Assembly (NCBI GenBank): GCA_024644725.1
Contig: JAHEHE010000008.1
Coordinates: 1 to 53,138 of the forward strand
DNA from: Flavobacteriaceae bacterium
GTDB taxonomy: Bacteria > Bacteroidota > Bacteroidia > Flavobacteriales > Flavobacteriaceae
Length of the DNA: 53,138 nucleotides
Reading direction: 5' to 3'
A program made the position numbers and the translations under genes. Numbering within the stretch: position 1 is the first letter of the stretch; each line of letters opens with the position of its first letter. Below the pieces are notes generated by a model that searched no databases, had not been told where the DNA came from, and saw nothing but the letters and a program-made list of their open reading frames with translations. Shown here in pieces: positions 37,348 through 46,677 of the stretch.

Positions 37348-37821
37348 ATGAAAATAAAAATACTGGCAGTAGGAAAAACAGATGACAAGAACCTTGAGAT
37401 TCTCATTGACAAATACCTGACGAGGTTGAAGCATTATCTCAGCGTGAGTCTCGAAATTCTGCCCGATGTAAAAAACGCGAAAAACCTGTCGGAGAAGGAA
37501 CAGAAAAGGATCGAAGGGGAAGCCATTCTTAAAAAGGTTCAGAGTAATGACCAGGTCGTTCTCCTGGATGAGAAAGGCAAGGAGTTTAGATCCATAGAGT
37601 TTTCAAAGTTCCTTCAAATGAAAATGAACGCCGGCACGCGAAACCTGGTACTGGTGATCGGAGGGCCCTATGGCTTTTCTGATGCGATCTACCAAAGAGC
37701 CAACGGGAAACTCTCCCTTTCCAAGATGACAATGTCACACCAAATGATAAGGCTCTTCCTCGTGGAGCAGGTCTATAGGGCATTCACCATCTTGCGCAAT
37801 GAGCCGTACCACCATGAATAG
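37348..37821 (+). CDS. rlmH: 23S rRNA (pseudouridine1915-N3)-methyltransferase RlmH
   Basis: A small SPOUT methyltransferase (157 aa) that methylates pseudouridine 1915 of 23S rRNA. The SAM-binding knot is seen in LVLVIGGPYGFSDAIY, and the C-terminal MSHQMIRLFLVEQVYRA and NEPYHHE are hallmarks. The start is at MKIKILAVGKT (37348), not at the upstream ATG. TATCTTTA (37301-37308) is a near match to a -7 element. Confidence 0.97.
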   Translation: MKIKILAVGKTDDKNLEILIDKYLTRLKHYLSVSLEILPDVKNAKNLSEKEQKRIEGEAILKKVQSNDQVVLLDEKGKEFRSIEFSKFLQMKMNAGTRNLVLVIGGPYGFSDAIYQRANGKLSLSKMTMSHQMIRLFLVEQVYRAFTILRNEPYHHE

Positions 37822-37869
37822 AGCAAAAATGTTATAATAGGGTGAAGTTGATATTATAGGATGAATATG

Positions 37870-38244
37870 TTATTTCTTCAGAAAACTTCTTTTGCTTCCT
37901 CTTGTGGCCGCAGATCCGTGAATATTGCCACCTCCCCATTTGAGGCCTTGCTTTTGATTGCGAAAGCTGGGGTATTCTTGAATCTTTTTTTTGTAGGAAC
38001 CGGGTTTCTTTTCGGATGATTTCGCTTTTGAGCCCTTAATCTGATGATCTTGGATGATTTCATTCATTTTTTGTCGATATCTGTATCTTTCATAGAGGTA
38101 TAACGGCAGGCTAACTCCCAAAAGGAGAAACAAGCCCAGGGCAAGAAGCAAATTGTTGTAGGTAAGATCCAAAAACAGTCCGATGAATCTCAGGGTCAGA
38201 AATGTGATCCCCAGAATGAGCGAAAAATAAAATGAGACTTTCAT
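37870..38244 (-). CDS. Small membrane protein with basic tail, unknown
   Basis: A 124-residue protein with two membrane helices (about 5-24 and 30-50), then a very basic cytoplasmic tail rich in Lys, Gln and Gly (KKPGSYKKKIQEY, then WGGGNIHGSAATRGSKRS). The tail could bind nucleic acid or acidic membrane lipids, but this is a guess. I do not recognise a family. It is convergent with rlmH; between them lies only a short AT-rich inverted repeat. Confidence 0.6.
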   Translation of the reverse strand: MKVSFYFSLILGITFLTLRFIGLFLDLTYNNLLLALGLFLLLGVSLPLYLYERYRYRQKMNEIIQDHQIKGSKAKSSEKKPGSYKKKIQEYPSFRNQKQGLKWGGGNIHGSAATRGSKRSFLKK

Positions 38245-38318
38245 CTATAACCTTTTTTAAATGAAAGCGGCGATCTCAAGAATAAAGTTAAGACTTGACT
38301 TTTAACTGACAAAGGGAA

Positions 38319-39338
38319 TCAGCCCCAAAAACCGGCAATGCGCTCGACCATCCAAAAAGCAGCCAGCGAACCGATGGCATAGGCGGGAACTTTCCTTAGA
38401 ACCGATGGCCAGTCTTTTTTCAAATTGATCAGGTAGATCACGACTAGCATGAAAATCACGAAAATGATCTGCCCCAATTCAACGCCAATGTTGAAGAATG
38501 CCAGGGCCAGTGGAATCTCCGTCTGCGGAAGCCCGATGTCAGCAAGCGCTCCTGCAAAGCCAAATCCATGCAAGAGCCCAAAAGTAAATGCCACGATCCA
38601 GGGCTTTTTGCTGGTCATCGTTTGTTTTCCTTCTATATTTTTCATGATCTCCGAGGCCAGGAAAACGATGCTCAATGCGATAACCGCTTCGACAGGTGGT
38701 CCTGGAAAGTTGACGATGCCCAGGGCCGCGAGACTCAGGGTGATGCTGTGAGCCAGGGTAAACGCCGTAATGGTCTTGAGAATTCTCCATTTGCCTTTGG
38801 TGATCATGATCAAAGCGAGAACAAAAAGCAGATGGTCAATGCCCAGCAGAATGTGCTCTATGCCTAAAATCGTGTAGGTCCTGATAACTTGCAAAGCGCT
38901 TGTTTCCCCCGGTATGATCCCGCGGTCGCGATCAGCTTGCAGCATCAGGGTGGTTTTCTCTCCATTTAGAAAAGACACGGAAACCAGCACATCGATAAGC
39001 GTTTTGTTCAAACCGTTGATGAAAAGCTCCTTGCCTCTTAGGCTTGTATCTGAACTGAGAAGGTATGTATAAATGGCCGCATCCGGAGTCTGTTTCGGGT
39101 CTTTGAGAACTTCCAAATTGAAACCATCCGGGAAAACGGGTTGTATCCGAGGAACGGCGTCTCCCATGCGTGGCACTTTCCAGTAGATCTCATACTTCAA
39201 GGGTGAGGTCTCCACAATTTGAAGATACGCCGGGCGTATTTCATGACTGCTTGCTGAAAAAGAGATCAAAAACAGACCGAAAACCATTAAGAAAGGTGAG
39301 AGAGTCTTGCTATAAAGTGACTTAGTCATTTGAGCCAT
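38319..39338 (-). CDS. HupE/UreJ-type membrane protein with extracytoplasmic N-terminal domain
   Basis: A 339-residue protein: signal-like segment (about 10-30), an extracytoplasmic beta-rich region starting HEIRPAYLQI (about 33-175), then six or seven membrane helices (about 180-339). The helices show the HupE/UreJ signatures HILLGIDHLLF, AHSITL, GLLHGFGFAGAL and FNIGVELGQ. HupE/UreJ proteins move nickel or cobalt; this two-part form is less well studied, so metal transport is inferred. It is the last gene of the DUF3604 operon and overlaps the parvulin gene by 17 bases. MTKS at 39329 is an alternative start. Confidence 0.85.
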   Translation of the reverse strand: MAQMTKSLYSKTLSPFLMVFGLFLISFSASSHEIRPAYLQIVETSPLKYEIYWKVPRMGDAVPRIQPVFPDGFNLEVLKDPKQTPDAAIYTYLLSSDTSLRGKELFINGLNKTLIDVLVSVSFLNGEKTTLMLQADRDRGIIPGETSALQVIRTYTILGIEHILLGIDHLLFVLALIMITKGKWRILKTITAFTLAHSITLSLAALGIVNFPGPPVEAVIALSIVFLASEIMKNIEGKQTMTSKKPWIVAFTFGLLHGFGFAGALADIGLPQTEIPLALAFFNIGVELGQIIFVIFMLVVIYLINLKKDWPSVLRKVPAYAIGSLAAFWMVERIAGFWG

Positions 39339-40206
39339 CCTTAGATTTTAAGTATTCGACAAATGCCTCATCAAATTTTTCAGGATCCAGGTCAAATTCA
39401 ATTTCGTAGCTGCGGCGAAGCTCGCTGTATACCTGATCATTTATCCTTCTCTGATTCTCATATTCGAAGTCTCGCTTGAGCTCGTTGACGATGCTCTCAA
39501 ACTCAGGTGCCCTGGTGGGTACTTTCTCAGTCAGATAAACTAGGTGCCAACCAAAGCCCGACCGAACCGGTCCTGTCCAAGTGTCAGTATCCAAACCTTC
39601 GAGGGACCGGGCAAAATCCATTCCCAATTGACGATCCAGCTCATGCCTGTCGGTCGATTCAAAATAATACGGAAAAGGCAGCTTGTCTCCCTGGTCTTTG
39701 AGCTTCTCGGGGCCTTTGTCATCAAGGGTTTCCAGATATTTTTTCGCATCAGCCTGTGGATTATTTCGAGAATCGGACCTGAAGCTTATCTGGTAAAAAG
39801 AATAAATCGGAGAAAGCAAATACTTTTCCCGGTTATTCTCGTAGTATTTCCTGAGTTCATCTTCCGTTGGCTCCTTCAGGGTGGCCAAATCATTGGAAAG
39901 GAAGTTCATTTTCTGGGCCAGTCGTCTCTTGATGATCTCATCGTTGTGATCGAGGTTCATCTTCAGGGCCTCCTGGTAAAACACCTCTTGGCGTATATTC
40001 TGTTGTACAAGGCTTTTGAGCTCCTCGTCGGTTGGGAGTCTTTTCCACTGCATCTCCCAGCTCGCAATGAGGTTGTTCATGTCATAATCATCAAAATAGA
40101 TCGTTTCCTGACTGTCTCTTCTATCGCTGACCCACCCGTACAGTACGAAAAGGGCGATACCGATGAGCACAAAGTGAAACAGGGGCTCTTTTAGAACATT
40201 TTTCAT
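39322..40206 (-). CDS. Membrane-anchored parvulin peptidyl-prolyl isomerase
   Basis: A 294-residue protein with one N-terminal membrane helix (about 10-27) and an extracytoplasmic part: a SurA-like helical region (about 40-125) and a parvulin rotamase domain (about 130-250; SFYQISFRS, GPVRSGFGWHLVYLTE). It should help fold exported proteins. Being fifth in the DUF3604 operon (59 bases after the third DUF3604 gene, overlapping the HupE/UreJ gene), it is probably a dedicated folding factor for the products of this operon. Confidence 0.9.
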   Translation of the reverse strand: MKNVLKEPLFHFVLIGIALFVLYGWVSDRRDSQETIYFDDYDMNNLIASWEMQWKRLPTDEELKSLVQQNIRQEVFYQEALKMNLDHNDEIIKRRLAQKMNFLSNDLATLKEPTEDELRKYYENNREKYLLSPIYSFYQISFRSDSRNNPQADAKKYLETLDDKGPEKLKDQGDKLPFPYYFESTDRHELDRQLGMDFARSLEGLDTDTWTGPVRSGFGWHLVYLTEKVPTRAPEFESIVNELKRDFEYENQRRINDQVYSELRRSYEIEFDLDPEKFDEAFVEYLKSKDGSND

Positions 40207-40265
40207 AGTTATCCAATTGAACTGATATCAAAAATACGTCAGTTGTCTCGATAAAAAAACTGTAT

Positions 40266-42128
40266 TCACTCCGGACTGTACCAAATGGGGCTCGACCAGG
40301 CGCGTTCCACGATAGATTTCGGAATGGCATCCGGGTATTTGACACCTTCGCGAATCTCATCGTAAAGTGTCCATCGGGCCGTTGGAAGTTGCAGCACCCT
40401 GGCATAATAAAAGGCCTTCTGAGAAGGGTCGAAATCCGGGTCCGTCCAAACGGTCATCAATTCAGAACTTCCTTTGGAGGAGTCAAAATCTCCTGTTTCC
40501 ATGTTGACCATCGCTTTCAGAGGTTCTACAGACCCATCCGACTGAATTTTCCTGTCATCAGAAACGGCTACATTGTAGATGGCTTCTTTCATTTCTCCAT
40601 TTTCCAACCACCCTTTGATGATCTGTATACGATCAAGTCCCGGCCCCATTGGGTCCTTAATGGCCCAAACTATGAATTGTGGCGATTTTCCGTTCACTTC
40701 AGGAAGGTCGCCTCCCATCGGAACTCCTTTTGAATAGCCCTCCTTTACGAATGATGTGCTAATGTAATTGCTTTCGAAGTCATAGCCACCGAATAATCGG
40801 ACCTTCATTCGAGGCCCGCTGGTTGCAAAAGTCTCCTTGTTCTTAATGGCGTCCCAAATGGATTCCCTTGTATTTGATTCTGCCCAGACACCTGTCAACG
40901 ACCCCGGATTGATGTCATAGGCCGTAGCCCACCCGTCGATCACCTGTGTCAACCTGTCTTCTGCTGTTTGATCAGCCAAACCGTGACTTCCTACTGTGTA
41001 ATTGTTCTCTTCTACGTTGCCCGGCGTGCCGTTGTGATTGTCTGACCCTCCCACGAACCCATATTTGAAGGGATTCACACCCAGATCCTCTTCGTACTTC
41101 AAGCCTCTTTCCAATCCGTACCGAACATAGTTTCTCTTTTCAAATTTTCGCCCGCTGTAGTCCTGAATAGAATAGGCCATTTCAAAATCGGCGAATTCAT
41201 CATTCGGCCAAAAGTCAGGATGCACTTCGGAATTGCCCTTGATCTGCATCATTTCGATAGCGGGTTCCATTTTTTGCCTGATCTCTGCATACTCTGCCGT
41301 TATCGGGTTCCCATCCATGTCAACTTCGGGAAACATCATTCCCTTGCTGCCATTTGAATTATGGGGTATGGCCAATAAGGTGCAGCCGTTCTCGATCTGT
41401 TGTCCCATCCACTCCCAAAGTTTTTGGGGATCTCTGCTGTCATTTGCGCTGAAAGGCATCCTCGGTACAAGGGTGTCTCGAAAAATCACATTCCTGTGTA
41501 GGTTTCCTGCATTTGGGGCAGCTGACCACTCAAAGGCGTGCAGCGTCGTGAATTTACCCGGTTCGTAATATTTCTCCGTGGCCTCAAAATTTTTACGCCA
41601 TCCCGACATGGTAGAAGTGTCACCCTGGTAAAAGGAGGGATGAACAGAACCTCCGGTTCTGGCAGGAGTTATGACGTACTTTACAAAGAGGGCCATGGCA
41701 TCTTCATAATTATTAGCCTCCCGCATTTGTTTGGCAATAGGATCATCGTACCCGGGTGTCCCGGGATTCATAAGCGTGTAAGTTTCTCCAAAATACTCCG
41801 CATGATCTGAAATAGCACAGAAGTCCAGGGGTCGTTTCAACTTATGCGCACTGCCGTTGGCCACTACTTCTTCCCCCCGAGCGAAGCGGTATGCATCTTC
41901 TGGGGTGAGTCGGTTTCCACCAATGAAAGCATCCATGGAGGTGCTTGTGTGAACATGGGTTTCTCCAAAAAAAGCATCTTTTAAGGGGTTAACTGGGATT
42001 ATAGATAAGGTCTCGGACTTATCTTCATCAGACCGTCTGCTCTCTTTTTCGAGTTGCTCCTTGCTTTTGGAACAAGAAATAGCTGCTAGAAAACTAACAG
42101 CTATTAAGCTAATTATTAAGTGCTTCAT
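40266..42128 (-). CDS. DUF3604 lipoprotein (divergent copy)
   Basis: A 620-residue lipoprotein (lipobox AAISC, Cys19). DUF3604 has a PHP-like metal-binding start: GETHVHTSTSMDA (His58, His60) and ISDHAEYF (Asp108, His109). Later conserved parts are IPHNSNGSKGMMFPE, GGSDNHNGTPGN, NTRESIWDAIKNKETFATSGP and the C-terminal SPIWYSPE. Compared with the other two copies it is clearly more distant (ADHSDGMG there, SDHAEYFG here; GSTDSHTSLATA there). Enzyme activity of the family is not settled; a metal-dependent hydrolase is inferred. It follows the regulator gene by 63 bases. Confidence 0.9.
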   Translation of the reverse strand: MKHLIISLIAVSFLAAISCSKSKEQLEKESRRSDEDKSETLSIIPVNPLKDAFFGETHVHTSTSMDAFIGGNRLTPEDAYRFARGEEVVANGSAHKLKRPLDFCAISDHAEYFGETYTLMNPGTPGYDDPIAKQMREANNYEDAMALFVKYVITPARTGGSVHPSFYQGDTSTMSGWRKNFEATEKYYEPGKFTTLHAFEWSAAPNAGNLHRNVIFRDTLVPRMPFSANDSRDPQKLWEWMGQQIENGCTLLAIPHNSNGSKGMMFPEVDMDGNPITAEYAEIRQKMEPAIEMMQIKGNSEVHPDFWPNDEFADFEMAYSIQDYSGRKFEKRNYVRYGLERGLKYEEDLGVNPFKYGFVGGSDNHNGTPGNVEENNYTVGSHGLADQTAEDRLTQVIDGWATAYDINPGSLTGVWAESNTRESIWDAIKNKETFATSGPRMKVRLFGGYDFESNYISTSFVKEGYSKGVPMGGDLPEVNGKSPQFIVWAIKDPMGPGLDRIQIIKGWLENGEMKEAIYNVAVSDDRKIQSDGSVEPLKAMVNMETGDFDSSKGSSELMTVWTDPDFDPSQKAFYYARVLQLPTARWTLYDEIREGVKYPDAIPKSIVERAWSSPIWYSPE

Positions 42129-42191
42129 TTCAGGGGGGAAAGAATTCTTTTACTCTTACACGAAAAGTAATCAATCGAGCCTTGAAAGAAG

Positions 42192-42791
42192 TTATCTTAT
42201 GTTAATTGCACCCATTTTTAACCGTTTCTTAATTCTGGACAGGGAAACAGGGGTAATACCTAGAAAATTTGCAACGTATTTGTCATAGGATTGTTCCAAA
42301 AAGGCCGGGTTCTTTTTCAGAAGATCCATATAGCGCTCTTCGCTACTCATAGTGATCATGCTTTGGACCCGGTAGGTCAATCTAAGAATAGCCTCCTTGA
42401 GGCTGTTTAAATAAATGGTCAAAATACTGTTGTTGGTCATGGCTAGATGCTCGAAGTCATCAAAAGAAAACATTAGAACCTCAGTGGGGCCCACAGCCAC
42501 AATCTCGAGCTCTTGTGGTTCGTCCAAAAAAACTGCAGGGGCATCACCCACGAAAATTCCTTTACCTCTAAGAAGAACCGTCTTTTCTTCGCCTTCAGCA
42601 TTCATCAGAAAACCACGTGCGACTCCAGCTAAAATTAGAAATACTTCCTTCTTGCGACTCCCTGATTTTAATATAACATCCTTGTCTTTAAAGAACCTTA
42701 AGGTGCAAATATTCACCACAAGATCCAGATCCTGTTTCGGAACATCTGGAAGCAGTTCTTTCAACTTTGAGATGAGGTTCTGATCGGACAT
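42192..42791 (-). CDS. Crp/Fnr family transcription regulator
   Basis: A 199-residue protein with a cyclic-nucleotide-binding-like beta-roll (about 25-120), a dimerisation helix and a C-terminal winged helix whose recognition helix is FLGITPVSLSRIKKRL (about 174-189). The only Cys is Cys28 in VVNICTLRFF, so there is no FNR-type iron-sulfur sensor. The effector is unknown. It lies inside the DUF3604 operon (33 bases after the second DUF3604 gene, 63 before the third) and probably controls it; a perfect FNR-like box lies before the first gene. Compared with E. coli FNR, the recognition helix keeps Ser-Arg but has Val at the Glu209 position. Confidence 0.92.
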   Translation of the reverse strand: MSDQNLISKLKELLPDVPKQDLDLVVNICTLRFFKDKDVILKSGSRKKEVFLILAGVARGFLMNAEGEEKTVLLRGKGIFVGDAPAVFLDEPQELEIVAVGPTEVLMFSFDDFEHLAMTNNSILTIYLNSLKEAILRLTYRVQSMITMSSEERYMDLLKKNPAFLEQSYDKYVANFLGITPVSLSRIKKRLKMGAINIR

Positions 42792-42824
42792 TAATCGCTG
42801 TTTTGTATTTTAATGGCATGAGTG

Positions 42825-44741
42825 TCACTCAGGATTATACCAAATCGGTGATGTATAGGCTCTTTCTGTAGTTGTCATTTCAGACTCTTTTGGCATCTGA
42901 ACACCAAATCGTTTGGCATCATAGGCGGTCCAACGTGGTGTTGGTATCTCGATCACCCGCGCATAATAGAAAGCTCTTTGTGCCGGGTCAAAATCCGGGT
43001 CCTTCCAGACCGTGATCAGTTCCGCACTTCCAATGGTATTTGCCCAGCTTGCATTTTTGACGTCAACTGTATTTCCTACATCGGGCACTTGACCATTTTT
43101 ACTCATCTTACGGCTCTTCATGTCGGACCAGACGACATTATACACTTTTTCATGTGTTTTTCCATCTGAGTCCAACCAGCCCTTGACGATTTGAATGCGA
43201 TCCAGGTTTCCAGAATAGGGGTCTTTAAGCGCGCCCACTAAAAACGTCGGGGCCTTGCCACTGGGTGCGTTATACAGGTCACCCCCCATGGGTACACCCT
43301 TCGAGTATCCAACTTCTGCAGGGAGTCTATTTTTTGCGTCACCTTCGTTGAATTCCCATCCACCCCAGAATCGAACCATGATTCTTGGACCTGTCGTGGC
43401 ATACACTTCTTTCCGAGCCATAGCGTCGAACAATGCCTCGCGGGTATTTTCAGTCGCCCAGACCGCAGCATAACCTGAGGCTACCAATTGCCAATCGAAA
43501 ATCTTTCTACCTTCAAATTCACCTACGATACCCGTAGAGCGTTCCGGGCTGGGTTCATTGCCCGAATGCTTCCCAAAAAAGTTCTCTTCCTCAGCAGTTG
43601 CCAAACTGGTGTGGGAATCTGTTGAACCAACAACACCGAATTTGTATGGGTTGGTGCCCAAAGTCTCTTCCATTTTCAACCCATTTTTCAAGGCTTCTCT
43701 TGCGTATTCGTATTGAAGCATGTCGTCTTCTTTTAACACACTGAGGTTGAGATTTCCAATATCCCAATTCTCATAATCACCAAATTCGTCGTTGGGTGAC
43801 AGAAAGGGGTGGGTTTCACCATCTCCCTTGATCTGTGTAATTTCATAGAGTGGCTCCCACTTGATTCGGTTTTTCGCATAGGCGCCATCCAAGGGCTTTC
43901 CAGTAGCCGGATTCACTTCAACCGGGAACATAATTCCATTGCTGAGATTCCCATTGTGGGCCAAGGCAAGAACATCTCCTCCTGTTTTCTCTTCATAGCG
44001 CTCCATCCATTTCCAAAGGTCCTCCGGGTTGAAACTCTCACTTGTTGTGTAGGGAAGCATGCGTTTCGCAATATTTCCGCCATCCCTGTACAATACATTT
44101 CTGTGTAAGTTGTTTCCGTTTTCGGTGGAAGTCCATTCGTAACCTATGATTGTAGTGAAAGTTCCTGGGTCATTGTATTCTTCAGCGATGTCAATATATC
44201 GATTCCAGATCGTCTGGCTAAAGTCCTCGTCCAACAAGATCTCGGGGATATCCCCAAGCGCAAAACTGTTGATCACGTCCATCGTGGCCATCAAGGCCGT
44301 TTTCCCACCTTGATTGACACGCTCGTTCCAGTCTTTTACGGTCGGGTCACGCATCAAATCCGGATTTCCCTTGATGATCTCGTTCATGGCACCCATACCA
44401 TCAGAATGGTCAGCTACCACAAGCCAGTCAAGTGGCCTTGAAAGTTTCACTTTCTCACCGTGAGTGGCGGTAATCTCTTCTCCACGGGCCAGTCTATAAG
44501 CTTCTTCGGGCCCAAGTGTTGTGCCAAATGCCCTAGCGTCCAGGGAGTTGCTCGTATGCAGGTGTGTGTCACCCCAATAAACCTGCGTTGGAAAGTTCCT
44601 GCCTGCATAAGGAGAATAGCCTCTTTTTTTGTGAATGGTCTCTCCTTTTTTCATGTCCATGGTCATTTCGCCCACCTGTTGAGCAAAACCACTGAACTGA
44701 AACACAAATGCAATTGATAAGAAGAATGAGAATTTTTTCAT
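42825..44741 (-). CDS. DUF3604 exported protein (middle copy)
   Basis: A 638-residue protein with a normal signal peptide (cleavage after FSGFA, near residue 20) instead of a lipobox, so it is probably free in the periplasm or secreted. PHP-like motifs: GDTHLHTSNSLDA (His60, His62) and VADHSDGMG (Asp111, His112). Other conserved blocks: YEWTSTENGNNLHRNV, LAHNGNLSNGIMFP, GSTDSHTSLATAEEENFFGK, NTREALFDAMARKEVYATTGP and SPIWYNPE at the C-terminus. It is much closer to the first copy (44784-46655) than to the third, suggesting a local duplication. It follows the first copy by 42 bases. Confidence 0.9.
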   Translation of the reverse strand: MKKFSFFLSIAFVFQFSGFAQQVGEMTMDMKKGETIHKKRGYSPYAGRNFPTQVYWGDTHLHTSNSLDARAFGTTLGPEEAYRLARGEEITATHGEKVKLSRPLDWLVVADHSDGMGAMNEIIKGNPDLMRDPTVKDWNERVNQGGKTALMATMDVINSFALGDIPEILLDEDFSQTIWNRYIDIAEEYNDPGTFTTIIGYEWTSTENGNNLHRNVLYRDGGNIAKRMLPYTTSESFNPEDLWKWMERYEEKTGGDVLALAHNGNLSNGIMFPVEVNPATGKPLDGAYAKNRIKWEPLYEITQIKGDGETHPFLSPNDEFGDYENWDIGNLNLSVLKEDDMLQYEYAREALKNGLKMEETLGTNPYKFGVVGSTDSHTSLATAEEENFFGKHSGNEPSPERSTGIVGEFEGRKIFDWQLVASGYAAVWATENTREALFDAMARKEVYATTGPRIMVRFWGGWEFNEGDAKNRLPAEVGYSKGVPMGGDLYNAPSGKAPTFLVGALKDPYSGNLDRIQIVKGWLDSDGKTHEKVYNVVWSDMKSRKMSKNGQVPDVGNTVDVKNASWANTIGSAELITVWKDPDFDPAQRAFYYARVIEIPTPRWTAYDAKRFGVQMPKESEMTTTERAYTSPIWYNPE

Positions 44742-44783
44742 CTGATTCGGTTATTGAATGTTATTGCCTTTTGATCTTTATCG

Positions 44784-46655
44784 TTAATTCGGGCTGTACC
44801 AGATAGGAGAGGTGTAAGCTCTTTCCGTGTTGAAAAGAGGAATCTCATCTGAAATCTCGGCGTCGTATTGAAGTTTGTCGTAGAGCGTCCACCTTGGGGT
44901 GGGAATTTCGATAACCCTTACATAATAAAAGGCTTCAAGTTTCGGATCAAACTCAGGATCCGTCCAAACAGCTTTCAGTTCAGCAGATCCGATAGAATTG
45001 TCCCAGGTTCCGTCTTCCACATTCACGCTGTTTCCAACATCAGGAACCTTACCATCAGTTCCAGGGGTTCTTTCGCCGCTCCAGGCCACGTCAAATACCT
45101 TTTCAGCCGTTGTGCCATCCGGTTGCAGCCATCCTTTGACGATTTGAATCCGATCCAGGCTTCCACCATTAGGATCCATCAGAGCATAAACCATAAAGGT
45201 GGGCCTTTTATCTGTTCCCTTGTTCAAATCTCCTCCCATAGGCACGCCTTTTGCATATCCCTGAGCCACGTAATCTCCGTCGAGATCCGTGTCATTATAA
45301 TCCCAGCCTCCGAAAAATCGCACTGTCATTCTCGATCCGGTGGTTCCATAGGTTTCTTTTCGCTTCATGCCGTCCCATATCGAGGTGCGCGTATTCTCAT
45401 GCGCCCATACAGCTGCATAACCTGAGGCCAGCGTCTCCCAGGTGTAAATGGTTGCTTTCTCCGATGCCACGAAAGGATGCTCCCATCTTTCCTTGCTCGG
45501 TTCTACATTCGAAGCCTTTCCAAAAAAGTTGTTGTCGTCGGCCGTAGCGAGGGAAGTGTGTGAATCCGTGCTTCCGATCATTCCAAACTTATACGGGTTG
45601 GTTCCTAATTGACTCTTGTATTTTAAACCAATTTTGAGCGCGGAACGCGCATATTCATACTGCAGCATGTCGTCTGTTTTTACGGCACTCAAGTCGAGGT
45701 TCCCCTTGTCCCAGTTCTCGTAATCGGCAAATTCGTCATTGGGAGAAAGAAAGGGATGCGTCTCGCCGTCTCCCTTGATCTGCGTAACTTCATATAGGGG
45801 CTCCCACATGATACGTCGATCTACATAGGCCTTGTCGAAGGCCCGCCCATCAACCGTGGTCTCGGCAAACATCATACCGTTGCTCAGGTTTCCGTTGTGC
45901 GGAATGGCCAGCACCTTGCCGCCTGTATTCTTCTCATAGCTCTCCAGGTTGTCCCAAAGTCTTTCGGGGTCAGAGCTGTCTTCATTGGTGAAAGGCAGCT
46001 GATTGATGGCCTTGTCTCCATTGTCTCTGTATATGACCACACGGTGGAGATTGTTTCCTTTGATGAGGGAGGTCCATTCATAACCGATAAAAGCTGTGAA
46101 TTTACCGGGGTCATTGTATTTTTCGGCTGCGTCTACCACGTTTTTCCAAACCGGGGTCATCATGCTCACGTCATTGGTCTTAAAAGGGAATTCACCCTGG
46201 GAGAACTTCTTGATGATATCCACGGCGGCCTCACCACCTTTCCCTTCATCGATCATTTTTTTCCAGGCTTTTGACTCCTCGTATTTCATGACATGCTCCT
46301 TTTCATCCATCAAGTCGGGAAAGAAGCCCATGCCATCGGAGTGATCGGCTACTACAAGGAAGTCCAGGGGCTGCTGGAGTTTGGTCTTGATGCCCGTGGT
46401 CGATGTAATCTCATCACCTCTCGCAAATTGATAAGCCTCATCCATGCCTAGCCGGTTCCCGAAGGCTCCCGCATCCATGGAAAGGGACGTGTGCAAATGA
46501 GTGTCACCAAAATAAACTTGAGTCGGATAACCTGTTGAACTTGCATCCGCTTGTTCCTGAGATCTCGAGGATTCACTTGTTGAAGTTTCTGATTTTTTGT
46601 CTCCGGAACAGGACAGCATGAGTAATGCAAAAAATAGGGGGATCAGGCTTTTCAT
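44784..46655 (-). CDS. DUF3604 lipoprotein (first gene of the operon)
   Basis: A 623-residue lipoprotein (lipobox LMLSC, Cys16) followed by a Ser/Glu-rich tether. PHP-like metal motifs: GDTHLHTSLSMDA (His53, His55) and VADHSDGMG (Asp104, His105). Further conserved blocks are GYEWTSLIKGNNLHR, IPHNGNLSNGMMF, GSTDSHTSLATADDNNFFGK and SPIWYSPN. It is first in a six-gene run on the - strand: this gene, a second DUF3604, a Crp/Fnr regulator, a third DUF3604, parvulin and HupE/UreJ, with gaps of 42, 33, 63 and 59 bases and one overlap. A candidate activator-dependent promoter lies just upstream. Confidence 0.9.
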   Translation of the reverse strand: MKSLIPLFFALLMLSCSGDKKSETSTSESSRSQEQADASSTGYPTQVYFGDTHLHTSLSMDAGAFGNRLGMDEAYQFARGDEITSTTGIKTKLQQPLDFLVVADHSDGMGFFPDLMDEKEHVMKYEESKAWKKMIDEGKGGEAAVDIIKKFSQGEFPFKTNDVSMMTPVWKNVVDAAEKYNDPGKFTAFIGYEWTSLIKGNNLHRVVIYRDNGDKAINQLPFTNEDSSDPERLWDNLESYEKNTGGKVLAIPHNGNLSNGMMFAETTVDGRAFDKAYVDRRIMWEPLYEVTQIKGDGETHPFLSPNDEFADYENWDKGNLDLSAVKTDDMLQYEYARSALKIGLKYKSQLGTNPYKFGMIGSTDSHTSLATADDNNFFGKASNVEPSKERWEHPFVASEKATIYTWETLASGYAAVWAHENTRTSIWDGMKRKETYGTTGSRMTVRFFGGWDYNDTDLDGDYVAQGYAKGVPMGGDLNKGTDKRPTFMVYALMDPNGGSLDRIQIVKGWLQPDGTTAEKVFDVAWSGERTPGTDGKVPDVGNSVNVEDGTWDNSIGSAELKAVWTDPEFDPKLEAFYYVRVIEIPTPRWTLYDKLQYDAEISDEIPLFNTERAYTSPIWYSPN

Positions 46656-46677
46656 GGTTAGTTGTTTTTATTAACCT

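Noticed and set aside
37833-37858. Inverted repeat TATAATA...TATTATA between rlmH and the small membrane protein gene
   Set aside because: A 7-bp, all-AT stem without a T-run is too weak to be called a terminator; it may be chance in an AT-rich gap.
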